Source: Ziziphus jujuba
Taxonomy: Eukaryota; Streptophyta; Magnoliopsida; Rosales; Rhamnaceae
Assembly (NCBI RefSeq): GCF_031755915.1
Contig: NC_083382.1
Coordinates: forward strand, 33,810,295 to 33,874,294
Length of the DNA stretch: 64,000 nt
Direction: 5' to 3'
Each line of letters starts with the position of its first letter. The stretch's first letter is position 1. A model generated the notes under the pieces. The model saw only the letters and a program-made list of their open reading frames with translations, ran no database searches and was not told where the DNA came from. Of this stretch, positions 1 through 10,156 are shown one piece after another. A program made the position numbers and the translations under genes.

Positions 1-367
1 TAAAGGTTTCTAGATTGTCTGCTATTGAAAATCCAATTTTAAATTTTATTGTTTCACTATTTTTGTGCTTTACAAGAAGGAAGGGTAAATGCATAAGAAC
101 ATAAAATTAGCTAGGAAAAACAAAATATACAAGGGTTGGGCATCTGCTAGTTCAATAAGCAAGGGCAGCCATCACAGAATAAGAATTCCGCATCTAGTTA
201 ACAAAAACAGTAAAGCCAAAAAGAGATTCTAAATTAAACTACAAGAATGATGATCTAAGAATTTCTTAGTATACAATAGTCTGTCTTTCAATTCCCATTA
301 AGGATCCACAAAGATCAAGCATATAGGATGACTAAACAATTAAAGATGACATGTTAAACATTCTCAC

Positions 368-1320
368 CTCTCTACCAACAAATACAAGAGCCAGATCCAC
401 AGGTTGCTTCAGTTTGTTCCCTGAGCACTAGGCATAAAGGGAAAAAAAAAAATTACATATGTATATATATATATATATATAAGGCAAATAAGACAATATG
501 ATAAGATCAAACGAGTGCAATAACAGCAACTAAATGGCACAATAATAGGAAATTAAAGTACCACTATCTTTGACCAGCCTCCTTCAGATAGAACAGACTT
601 TGCAAGGTCCTTTGGAGTGATGGTCTGATAATTTACAGCAGCCTCCAGTCTGTCATCGGAAACAATGTGATCACACATTATAACATAATTAAAGATTGGA
701 TTTGTGGTAGCAATGAAACAGAAAATAAGGAACAAGCACAACAATGAGTATAAAATGTGGATACAAAAATTGCCTAATGAGAAAAAAGATACGTAAAAGG
801 AACGCATATATATGAGTATATAATTTAGAGTGCTTCCAACCATGGAAGGTATGACAGGTTAATCATACACGTAAACAATGGGAGAAGTAGGCTATAGAGA
901 CGGGGAATATTTTAATTTGAAGGGGTTTCATGTCAATCTTCCTATAAAGTAGCCTAACGCAATATTATCAATGTCAATTTTGTGCATTTGACTTAACAGA
1001 GAGATAACTAGGAACTGGAATTTAATTGTTAGGAAACACATAAAGGAATCACATTTAGGAGTCAGTATAGCACTGAATATGCGCGAATAAGCACGCTTCA
1101 TAACTCTAAAAGTGAATCAAGGCAAGAAATTTGAACAGGTACATAATAAATGAGAAAAAAATGAAAAAAAATCCGTACCCTGGATGATGATGATGGTAAT
1201 GAGGCGACCACAGAAAAGCAGGCACCGTGGAAGAAAATGAAAACACAGATGGAATAACTGCGGCAACAATCAAAGCCCGCAACAAGATGAGCAAGGGCAT
1301 AATTGCCTCCATGTCTGGTC
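368..1320 (-). CDS. V-ATPase subunit S1/Big1-like type I membrane protein, 5' part (gene runs off left edge)
   Basis: Three coding exons are seen on the minus strand: 1179-1312 (start codon at 1312, exon begins at 1320), 562-649 and 368-427. They join in frame with GT-AG introns. The protein starts with a hydrophobic signal peptide (about residues 1-25), then STVPAFLWSPH, a short His run, EAAVNYQTITPKDLAKSVLSEGGW and KLKQPVDLALVFVGRE. I recognise these blocks from a plant family of ER/endomembrane type I proteins annotated as V-type ATPase subunit S1 (Ac45) or Big1-like; the family name is from memory. The C-terminal lumenal part and membrane anchor lie left of base 1. A non-coding 5' exon ending at 1497 (CAG|GTAAG) splices to 1320, placing an intron 8 nt before the ATG. 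Gene structure is solid; the biochemical role is inferred. Confidence 0.75.
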
Positions 1321-1640
1321 CTGCACGGGAAATCCAGAGGATGAACAGTGTTGAAATTTCCCAAATATAACCATAGCTAAGTGACAGATTGCTAAATCTA
1401 AAAGCAAGGTTGATTAAACCAAATCAAATCAAACAAACAAACAAAAAGATGAATTTTTCCGCAAGTTGAATAGGTTGATAGGGTGTCAGATCTTACCTGA
1501 GACGAGGAATTAAGAAATAAGAAGCCAAGCAGAGCTTATGGAGGAGTAAGGGCTGGTTTATTTTTGTGTTTGAAGGGAACGAGATGACCAGCAGGAGACT
1601 GGAGAGGAGAGACAGATGGTTGATTCGATCTCAATCTCAA
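1321..1640 (-). promoter_or_regulatory. 5' UTR exon and leader intron of the S1/Big1-like gene
   Basis: A consensus donor (CAG|GTAAGA at 1499-1495) and acceptor (GTGCAG|G at 1321/1320) define an intron of about 176 bp in the 5' leader. The transcription start is probably near 1600-1640 but cannot be fixed by eye. Confidence 0.55.
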
Positions 1641-2148
1641 AACACAATTACTCAATTCCTGGAACGGTTGATTTCGTTTCTGTAACATTGGATTGGACAA
1701 AACAACAGTGGCCCAAAATAATGTGGGCCTAGGGTGGACTATAGCTCGATATTTTGTGGGCCTATGTAGGATTAGGCCTAAAATTGTTCCTCATAAGCCC
1801 AGCACTTTCCTTCCCAGCCAGCATACATATTCTCTAACGATGGAGGGAATCATGGTTATGAGAAAATATTGTAGCCATGTCGTCCGTAACTTTCCAATGT
1901 ATCATATGCAACCTAAATTCAACTATATATATATATATATATATATATTCATGCTCATTTGCAACATCACACCTGAATTTTGCTACTAGATAATTTTGAC
2001 CAATTATCGCATATCTATAAGCAAGTGTGTGTGGCTATTACCAAAATTAAGCAACGGGCGTGGCCACAGAGCAGCGAACTGACTGCCCCCTTCCAATTGC
2101 CTTTCTTCGCTCATAATAAAATAAATATGTGAATCCTATACGAAATAT

Positions 2149-2180
<32 letters not shown>

Positions 2181-2835
2181 TTTGGTTGAAATACATAAAA
2201 TATTATTTAGTGTTCATGATAAGGGGCATTTTATATCACATCACACTTGCATAGAAAAGTTAATTTAAAAAGGTTAGTTTGAGGGTAAATAAATGGTCTT
2301 AATATATATCTCTATCTCAAGTCTCGACCGATTCTAGAAAAAGCCCTTAATTAATTAATAAGAGGATACCTTTTCAATTAATTGATACTCAATACAGGAT
2401 AATAGCTATTATCTTTGCAGGAGCAGCTGACCTACGACGAAGAAAAAGAAGTGTGATCGCATTAGAGCCTAGAGAGGAAGAGATACATACTAAAACTTGT
2501 GAAGCCTCCCGCTTTTGTCATGTGAATGGTATAAATTAAGGGTATCGATATTTATATCTCTACTTACTTCTAATGTATATCTATTTAGTAGTATTTAATA
2601 CTGACATGTGTACATTTTCATATCCAACTACTATCTATGCCTCTCACCGCTCCCATTCACTGCCTTCACGTTTTACAGTGAACAACCTCACCTCTCTGGC
2701 TGTCCTATATTTCGTCTTCTTCAAGAACCAACTGCAATTTCATTTTCAGCATCTACCTAACTGATCTAATCTACCACCTTCTTATTTCAGTCATGCAGTA
2801 ATACCTAATAGATAGCTAAGTAATCGATCGATCCC
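1641..2835. other. Intergenic/promoter region with AT microsatellites
   Basis: This spacer separates two divergent genes. It holds TA dinucleotide runs at about 1922-1948 and 2148-2180 and the presumed leader of the downstream gene (about 2570-2835, pyrimidine-rich). The small open frames in it have no recognisable domain. Confidence 0.6.
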
Positions 2836-3732
2836 ATGAAAGATCTGTCCTTTTTCCTGCTCAAGAACTCTTTAGGAGGCAAGATGAAGAAAGGCATGAG
2901 AAACCTTTGCAACGGGGATACCTCCACCTCTACCCTCAACCAGCAAAACAACTCGGCCTTGGCTGCTGCCACATGTCCACTTCCTAATTTAAATTTGGAT
3001 ACTGATATTGATATTGATCACAATTCATCAGCAGAAAAAAGTAGCAGTAGCAATCCTAATAGTACCGGTGCAGCAGCTGCTCCGGCTCCAACACTGGAGG
3101 AAATGATTTTGAAGTTAGAAATGGAAGAGGCAAATGCGAGACAAGCAAAGATGATCAAAAAGTACTGTAAGGGGCGGGAGGGAAGGATGTCCTGCGTCAA
3201 CAGCAATAATATTATTAGCAATTCCTCCGACATTTTACTGTCTGCGAGGAATGCTTTGAATCAGTATCCTCGCTTCTCTCTGGATGGCAAGGATGCCATG
3301 TATCGCTCTTCCTTTAGAAACTCTGATGATACTATTAAGCCCAGCAGAAAATCGGTGTGCTGTGATTTTCGATCGGGATCCAAATTATTAATGCAGCAGC
3401 ATCCTCCGATTGATCATGATTATTTGCAATATTCATCATCATCGTCAGCAGCTAAACTAGTACCAATTACTACCGCTACTACTACTACTACTTTAGCGGG
3501 GGAGAGAGTGAAATGGTGCAAACCAGGCGTGGTAGCCAAGTTGATGGGGCTAGATGCCATGCCAGTTCCAGTGCCAGTCAAACTAAATACCAAGGAAAAG
3601 CTCAGCTCTCTCTTAAAAACACACAACCTCGTGAGGACGAGGGCCCAAAGGCAACCTATGCAGACTGCTACTGCTACCGTAGCAGATGATCATAGAACCG
3701 GTTGGCCGTCAACCCACCCCTACTTTTTTTAA
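2836..3732 (+). CDS. DUF3741 (VARLMGL-motif) protein, TRM/LONGIFOLIA-related
   Basis: This is an intact single-exon frame of 298 residues from the ATG at 2836 to a stop at 3730-3732. It begins MKDLSFFLLKNSLGGKMKKG. It contains TLEEMILKLEMEEANARQAK (about residues 86-105), the block SARNALNQYPRFSLDGKDAMYRSSFRN (about 135-162) and VVAKLMGLDAMPVPV from residue 232, the VARLMGL/DUF3741 motif of TRM- and LONGIFOLIA-type plant proteins linked to microtubule arrays and cell shape. The rest is low complexity (Ser, Ala and Thr runs, with ACT repeats near 3470-3490). The large C-terminal DUF4378 of long TRMs is absent, so this belongs to the short subfamily or lacks a 3' exon. The start agrees with the family N-terminus as I recall it. 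Function unproven. Confidence 0.8.
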   Translation: MKDLSFFLLKNSLGGKMKKGMRNLCNGDTSTSTLNQQNNSALAAATCPLPNLNLDTDIDIDHNSSAEKSSSSNPNSTGAAAAPAPTLEEMILKLEMEEANARQAKMIKKYCKGREGRMSCVNSNNIISNSSDILLSARNALNQYPRFSLDGKDAMYRSSFRNSDDTIKPSRKSVCCDFRSGSKLLMQQHPPIDHDYLQYSSSSSAAKLVPITTATTTTTLAGERVKWCKPGVVAKLMGLDAMPVPVPVKLNTKEKLSSLLKTHNLVRTRAQRQPMQTATATVADDHRTGWPSTHPYFF

Positions 3733-4189
3733 TTCATTTTGCTTTCTTTTTATTATTAATTGTGAGTAAAACTAGCTATCTGTTAATTACCTCCATATAT
3801 CATCCTCCTTGGAAAATTATTTTTATATAGTTTGTTTCCAATTAACTATTAATTTTTGTTGACAAGCACATGTAGGTAGTGTGTTCTTGTTTTTATCTTC
3901 AATGCTTTTTTTCTGTTTTTCCTTTCTCAGTTCTACTTCATAACTTCTCATATTCCAACTGAAATAGTTGATCAGACAATTAATTAATAAATTAATAAAC
4001 TCATTCTAAAGAGATTTTCATTCTGGCTTTTTGTGCTTGCTTTGTAAATGCCGTTCGGATTTTGCTCAATTACTTAATTTATTTTGTTTGTTGCGTTTGA
4101 CTTAAAATGGGTTTATTGTTGCCGTTCGGTTTTGTTTTTGATCCATGGTTGCTTTGATTCGATTTACACAATATTTTATCCAAATCAAA

Positions 4190-4220
<31 letters not shown>

Positions 4221-4474
4221 GTATTATTTTTAAAAAATAACAAAATATGATATTTGATTTTCTTAAATGATTCAGTGATATTTCACCAAAAAAAAAAAAA
4301 AAAAAAGATCAAATTGAACCGAGGCACCCCACTAGAATTAAGGTTCTAGTTCATTTGTGGATTTTTTTTTTTTTTTTTTCGGTGAATCTGGTTCGTTTGG
4401 TGTTGCTATAATTTAGAGGTGGAAAAAAAGAATGAATTCATGGATTTTGCTTTTGTATCATTCGGTGAGCCTAG
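3733..4474. other. Intergenic AT-rich spacer
   Basis: Presumed 3' UTR of the DUF3741 gene followed by simple sequence: a TA/TG run near 4195-4222, an A run at about 4289-4306 and a T run near 4362-4379. No gene seen. Confidence 0.6.
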
Positions 4475-5112
4475 TGTCACGGATTTGCTCACTAGAAGTG
4501 AAAGCTCTCTTCTAGTTGCAACAAAGGGTCGGAATAGTAACTAAGGTCGGAAAAAAAACCTTTTGCTCACTAGAAGTGAAAGCTAAGTAAAGAATACTAG
4601 AGCACAAAAGAGAGTTTGGGAGAATGAAAGTATATTGCTTAGAAGAGAGCTTTACAAGTGAACGTGTGGATTCTTGGTTCTTGGTTGTTCATCCTACAAA
4701 TGAGGGTTCACCTCCTTTATATAGAGGGCTTGGCACGTAGTACGAGAATATAACATTCTAGACCTTGCACATTTGGCACTATCCTGGATAAGATTCTAGA
4801 TAATTCTCCTAGATATTTCTATGGACTATTTTAGAAAGCCATCTTACTACATGATCCTAGAATGTTCTAGGTACATACGTTCTAGATTGTTCTATAGTAT
4901 TCTAGAACCTTCCAGAGATCTCTTGAGTCATCTAAAACCTTCTAGACTTCTCTTGAATCATCTATAACTTTCTAGAATTCTCTTACCTAGAAGCTTCTAG
5001 AATCTTCCGGACTCCTCCAGATTTCTCTTGAATTATTATGAATTCTCATGGAGAGTCTTGAATATTCCGGATAAGCCTCAAAGATTCCTCCATATTCATG
5101 CGGAACGTGACA
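4475..5112 (-). mobile_element. Solo LTR of a retrotransposon, heat-shock-element rich
   Basis: The element begins TGTCACG and ends CGTGACA, the usual TG...CA LTR termini, and is flanked on both sides by CTAG (4471-4474 and 5113-5116), a likely 4-bp target duplication. No internal region, primer-binding site or second LTR is next to it, so it is a solo LTR of 638 bp. The best promoter reads on the minus strand: TATATAAA at 4723-4716, then a C/T-rich leader-like stretch. The U3 side (about 5110-4740) is packed with GAA/TTC pentamers. A 20-bp segment (about 4487-4506) recurs at 4564-4583. Because CTAG is palindromic, the ends also read as a 13-bp inverted repeat; a TIR transposon is the less likely alternative. 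Confidence 0.75.
4859..5068 (-). promoter_or_regulatory. Cluster of heat-shock elements in the LTR U3
   Basis: Heat-shock factors bind alternating nGAAn/nTTCn pentamers. Perfect runs are: four units at 4989-5008 (AGAAG CTTCT AGAAT CTTCC), three at 4899-4913 followed by a one-mismatch fourth, and pairs at 4859-4868 and 5059-5068. All lie upstream of the minus-strand TATA box at 4723-4716, as in heat-activated plant Copia LTRs such as ONSEN. Activity is inferred. Confidence 0.6.
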
Positions 5113-6494
5113 CTAGGCCTTAAGAGAGTGGAGTCGTTAAAACTGGGTTGAGACATTTCGTATTTCTTCACCTATGACAGAGATCAAAAGAATGTATGAA
5201 AGTTTGCATTTTCCTTTTTGGTCAGTATAGAAGTTTGCATTTTTTTTTTCTATAAAATTAACTGAAAATGCTAATGAATTATTAAGATTACAAATTAATA
5301 GGAAAAATGTGAATTCCTAGCTAGCTTAGTACACATAATTAAGTAGGTCATCTATGCATGTTTAAAAGCTGGGTACGTATAGCTTTGTTAAGCTGTAACG
5401 CTAATTAATGTATTTAATTTGTACACCTGATGGTCGTGTATCTAGCAGCATGATCAGGTACATATACCAGCTAAATTAATAAGTTTGCTGAAGAAATCGA
5501 ATGCAGACGATGGGGGCATATGAAATATGCGCATCAAGTTTCCCACATGATAACCAATATTTAATCAAGTTTCCGAACGCGATTTAAGTCTTTCAGGCAT
5601 CACAAATAAGTTGGTAAGATGCTTAAACTCTGGCCAATATGGCAAAGGTTTAAGCACCGCCATGGTTTGGGTTGGTACATGAATAAATGTTTGCAAGCGG
5701 CATTCTGGGTATGAGAATATAGATAGACAGCGCCCAGCGCCATGGTATGGAACAAACGCAGCTGCAGTGAGCACCGCAGACTTTAAAATTGGGTTTGAGA
5801 CGTGGAGCCTGCTTTGAGATTAAATGCAACTAATTATATCATCAATGACAATAACAAGAAGCAATGGTGCTTAGCAGAATCACTATCCATTAATTATAAT
5901 CCCACACGGCAGCCAACTTATGCCTACCAAGCTACGCTCTCACAAAAGATGCCCGAGGGTGGTGGTGGTGCAATCCTCCCTTGCACCACTTGTATCTTTC
6001 TCACCACTAGCATTGTCCCTGTTTAGTACAGAAGGTACTTGTCATTTAGCTACTAGCTCCTAGAGTAGTAAATTAAAAAAAGATCAATATATGGACACTC
6101 CTACTTTAATCTTGTACTCATAACTAATAACCAATGTTGGTGGAGCTGTTAGCTTGATCGTTGTCTCTTAAAGCTTCTTAAACTGGTAGCCAATGGCAGG
6201 CAATTTCCAGGAACTGGGGACAGAACTGGCAGAGCAACTCCTACCTGAATGGTCTGAAATCCTACCTTTATGATCACAAACCAGCGATGGACGCTTTCTG
6301 CTCTCTAAAATAATGTGGCTCCTCCAGCTAGTCTTTTGGCTGCACCTAGACCGAAAGCCAGTTCTAGCTACTCTCCATCCCCATTCCAATAGCTTACCTC
6401 AAATCAGTTTTTCAATTTCTTGTTAATAGTCTTCCTCCAAATATCCACCGGACCCTACCTACTTATCTATCGTGATCTCTAAACTGTATTTATA
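5113..6494. other. Intergenic spacer
   Basis: Non-coding sequence between the solo LTR and the MITE-like element. Short frames at 5565-5774 (-), 5802-6026 (+) and 6168-6389 (-) have no recognisable domain. Confidence 0.5.
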
Positions 6495-6830
6495 CAGTGA
6501 GGCTCCAATGAGGATATCCTCAACTTAGTTCAATCATTTAAATCCCTCGGACTTTTTTTATTCAAATGGAGATCAAACAGCAAAGAACTATAAAACAATC
6601 ACCCGGGAAGAAGACCTTCCCATATAATCGAAAGAGACTAAATGATCCACACCTCTAGGGACCTTATAAAAAATATGCAATCCCAAAGCTAAATCATGAC
6701 TTAGTTCAATCACCAAAACCCTTGTATTTGATGTGACATATTACCACTTATCAAATCCAAGGGCTCTAAATGATTAAACCCACTTACCTCAACTTAAAGA
6801 GTCGAAGAGATCCTAATTGGAGCGTCAATA
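6495..6830. mobile_element. MITE-like element with long imperfect terminal inverted repeats
   Basis: The left end (from 6495, GAGGCTCCAATGAGGAT) is repeated inverted at the right end (to about 6830, ATCCTAATTGGAGCGTC). Further in, AATCATTTAAATCCCTCGG pairs with CCAAGGGCTCTAAATGATT. The arms extend roughly 60-75 bp with mismatches. About 336 bp with no coding capacity fits a non-autonomous DNA transposon. The right end abuts a TA microsatellite (6828-6850), which hides any target duplication. Confidence 0.5.
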
Positions 6831-6975
6831 TATATATATATATATATATATCCTTCATCGGTCTGTGTTGAAAGATACTATAACACTGCCAACCAATAGA
6901 CATCCCCTAACTTCTGAATATGAAGGACATCCACTTCTAAATGTAACCGCCTTGATTAATAAAACTGTTTTATTT

Positions 6976-6991
6976 TGTTGTTGTTGTTGTT

Positions 6992-7030
<39 letters not shown>
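6976..7030. repeat. GTT repeat running into a long T tract
   Basis: Five GTT units followed by an uninterrupted run of about 38 T, in the spacer downstream of RHIP1. Length is likely to vary between reads. Confidence 0.8.
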
Positions 7031-7034
<4 letters not shown>

Positions 7035-7354
7035 AAAAAAAAACAAAAATTTGATCATTGCACATATAACAAACAACATTCTAACCAACTAAAATTTAAA
7101 GAATATCCGATAAGTAACATAGCATTGCATTCAATCATTATTCATCAAATAAAAGCTAATATGCCAATATCCATATTGTTGCAAAAGTAGACACTTGAGT
7201 TCTTGTGTCTATGCTTTGATTAAGTGTTTTAGTGAGTCGCATGCCTTCCTTCCAGACAGGCAATTCACCACATTTTACTTTTAGTTGACAAAACTGGTAC
7301 ACATGCGGAAGGACCAAGCACCATACAATAAAGAACGCTTCATGCTAACTGAAA

Positions 7355-9633
7355 TCATACAGGAACTCCTAATTCAGAAATTTTCATTATCCGTTTGTCC
7401 AGAAAAGCCCTCTGCCTTTTTAAAAGCGATGCAATAGAAGCTACCTATAGAAAATGAAAGACAGTTCAATAAAGACACAAATACCAAAAGGAAAGGAAAT
7501 TCTTTTTAAGAACCCAATGATGTTGGACTTGCCTCTGCCCGAAGTTTCAAAGCCTCCCTACCAGGGATTTCTCTCAGGTTATCCATCAAATCTATGGAAA
7601 ATGGGAAAAGGTTACAATAAAATGGGTGCAGCAATATAAAGCAATATTCAATATAACTTTTGTAGGTGTGAAACTCGAGTATTCATACCCACAGCTTGAG
7701 CTTCAACCTTGTAAACAGATTTTGCGAGATGTTGAATTTGACTTCCAGCTTTCCTGCATCAATTACATGGAACAATCAGAATATGACAATTTAATGAATA
7801 TAGCTACATTATATTATAAGTACTTAAATAACATTTACATGAGCTCAGTATGACCATATTTCATGTCTTTTTCAGCAAGAGTTGCCCTTTCAAGGAGTTT
7901 TCTACTCTCCTTTTTCATCAGATCCACTGAAGTGCTCAACTCCTTTACATTCTTCTCAGCTTTAACAAACTGTGCCTGCACAAATTTTTGTAACAATTGA
8001 AATGAGGGGAGATCAACTTTAAGATTATAATGTCTAATATGAACAATGCATTTAGGCAACAAGTATTATAGGATCCATCGCATACAGGCTTTAAGGATAT
8101 CATGAAATAACCGTCGAGGCAAAGTAGGGATGAAGTTAGGTCATGTAAAATGTAAATAAGATACCTCCTCACTTTGCAGTCGACCCAATGTATGACGAAA
8201 CAAGAACCTTCTAGGTCCTAAGAACAAAAGAAATCTTTTAGAAGATGAAACAAATAGCACAGATATGCACGTGTGGAAGGTCTTGTTTGGAAGTTATGGT
8301 ACAATGTTTAACAAATTATCCCATCAAGTTTCAAATATCAAATAAATTCTACAACCCACATGTCCAAACATAGTTCTTCAAGACAAGCATTTACACATCA
8401 AAGATGTTCCCATCATTTAATGTCCTACAGAAAAATGGTTTTTGTTTTATTTATTTATTTATTTTATTACCATGAGATTAGAAAAACGATTAATTCCAAA
8501 CATTTCCTGGAACATTACTCCCAAAAAAATGGTCAATGATAACAAAATAGACGAAAAGGAGCTTATGAGATCTCCAACAACTATGTCTTGAAGAAGTGAG
8601 AGGGTAAAATAGTGGACTACGGACCCAAGTTGAGAAAAGTTAATGTACAAGCCTCCAGGAAACTCCTATGCTTATAGCAGGACTACACATTGTAATGCTT
8701 CATCATCCCAACAGAGTAATGGTGCCGACTCTTAAAACAAGTAATTAGACTTATGACTCATTCACATCCTATTATAACATTAGTTAGTATGGTCATGAAA
8801 GGGAAGTTATAAAGCAAATATGGAGACCAGCAAATCTGGAATTACATAAGAGATTTATGATTTCCTAAATTTGCAAATATTTTAAGTTGTTTTTTGTGCA
8901 ACTGAAGAAGAAGAAGAAGAAGAACAAGAAAAAGAAACAAACTCCACAAAGGCCCTGCACTGCAATTTGCAAAACTGACACTTTGCCTTTTGCTAAAGGG
9001 ACCAAAAATGGTTAACAGAATTAAAGATCAACTGCGTTATGTGAGGAATTACCACGGAAAAAAAAAAAAAGTATTTCCATTCACAATTGAGCTAATTCAG
9101 CCAAAAATTTATCATCAAAGAGGCACAAAAAATGAACAAAAGGAAAAGTAATTAGAAAAGTAAATTAGAAATTGCATAGAAATAATTTGAAGACATAACC
9201 CCGCAGGAGGAGGAATGTAGCAGCCACACCAACGCCAACAGTTGCAGTAGGGTGTTCAGCCGTAGTCATCAACCCTTCTGTAAAAAGAATTAAAATATAA
9301 TATAATAACAATAATATCATGAATCATGATATGATTTATGAGGAAGAAAAAGTGAAGTGGAATAAAGGAGTAGAGCCTAGAGAGAGATTGATTACCTTTG
9401 ATTGTGTTGAAGAAAGCATGTTCAAAGGTCTTATAGTTTGAAGCAAGATGAGATAGGAAATCCTGTGAGCTATGATGGAGAGAACGGGCAGAGCGAAGAG
9501 CAGAGTCAGTGGAATTTATGACGGTACGCTGCAGACCCTCAGTCATGGATGTTATTGTGGAGGAGGACGACGATGCTCCATTCTCATTCGACGCCGACGA
9601 GGAGGAGGTCGAGGGAGTGGGGGCGTCCGCCAT
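7355..9633 (-). CDS. RHIP1: RHIP1 (RGS1-HXK1 interacting protein 1)
   Basis: Seven exons on the minus strand: 9396-9633, 9200-9277, 8165-8217, 7839-7975, 7689-7753, 7533-7591 and 7355-7444. They join in frame to 239 residues. The Ser-rich N-terminus is followed by [31 protein letters not shown], a hydrophobic segment [15 protein letters not shown] (about 92-106), [14 protein letters not shown], and a long predicted coiled coil (about 124-200: [57 protein letters not shown]), ending [13 protein letters not shown]. This matches plant RHIP1 as I recall it, a small protein proposed to bridge the G-protein regulator RGS1 and hexokinase 1 in glucose signalling. Intron 6 has a GC donor (GAG|GCAAGT at 7532); the other five are GT-AG. 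Head-to-head with the AGTRAP-like gene. Confidence 0.85.
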
Positions 9634-10156
9634 GTTTGCGTTGTGCGTTGTGCCTTGTGCGAATTGTGTCAGTACTGAGTACGGTCTGCTCTTTTGATTT
9701 GACTAATAAAATAAAAGGAAAATGAAAATGGGCTTTGGTTTGGGCCTCTCTGCAAATTGGGCCTAATAACAAAAAGCCCTCTTCTTCATCGTCTTTCCTT
9801 CCTTCGTCTTCCCACTGCTCCAGTGTTCCTTGCCTCCGTCTATAGTCCAATTCCTTTTAACGACAATTCTTCTCTCACCACTTCATGTGCCCTCCATCCC
9901 CTTTCTTCCTAATTCATAATTTCATTCTTTTTCTTTTTTCCTAATAAAAGCACAAACAAATAGGAAAGAAAGAAATTTTGACCAAAAACAAAAAAAGAGT
10001 TTTGCTTTGTTGGTTGGGAGAGGGAGGACTAAGAAGAAGGTAAATAGATAGATATGAATGTATGAATGAATTTTGGATGGTGGTGGGCATAAGTCATTCA
10101 TTCAAAAGAAGAAGAAAGAAGAGTGAGGGTGGGAGGCTAACAGCAGGCAACAGTAG
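9634..10156. promoter_or_regulatory. Shared promoter region between RHIP1 and the AGTRAP-like gene
   Basis: The 523 bp separates two divergent start codons (9633 on minus, 10157 on plus), so it must contain both promoters and leaders. The sequence is rich in C/T blocks on one side and GA blocks on the other. No clear TATA box stands out. Confidence 0.6.
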
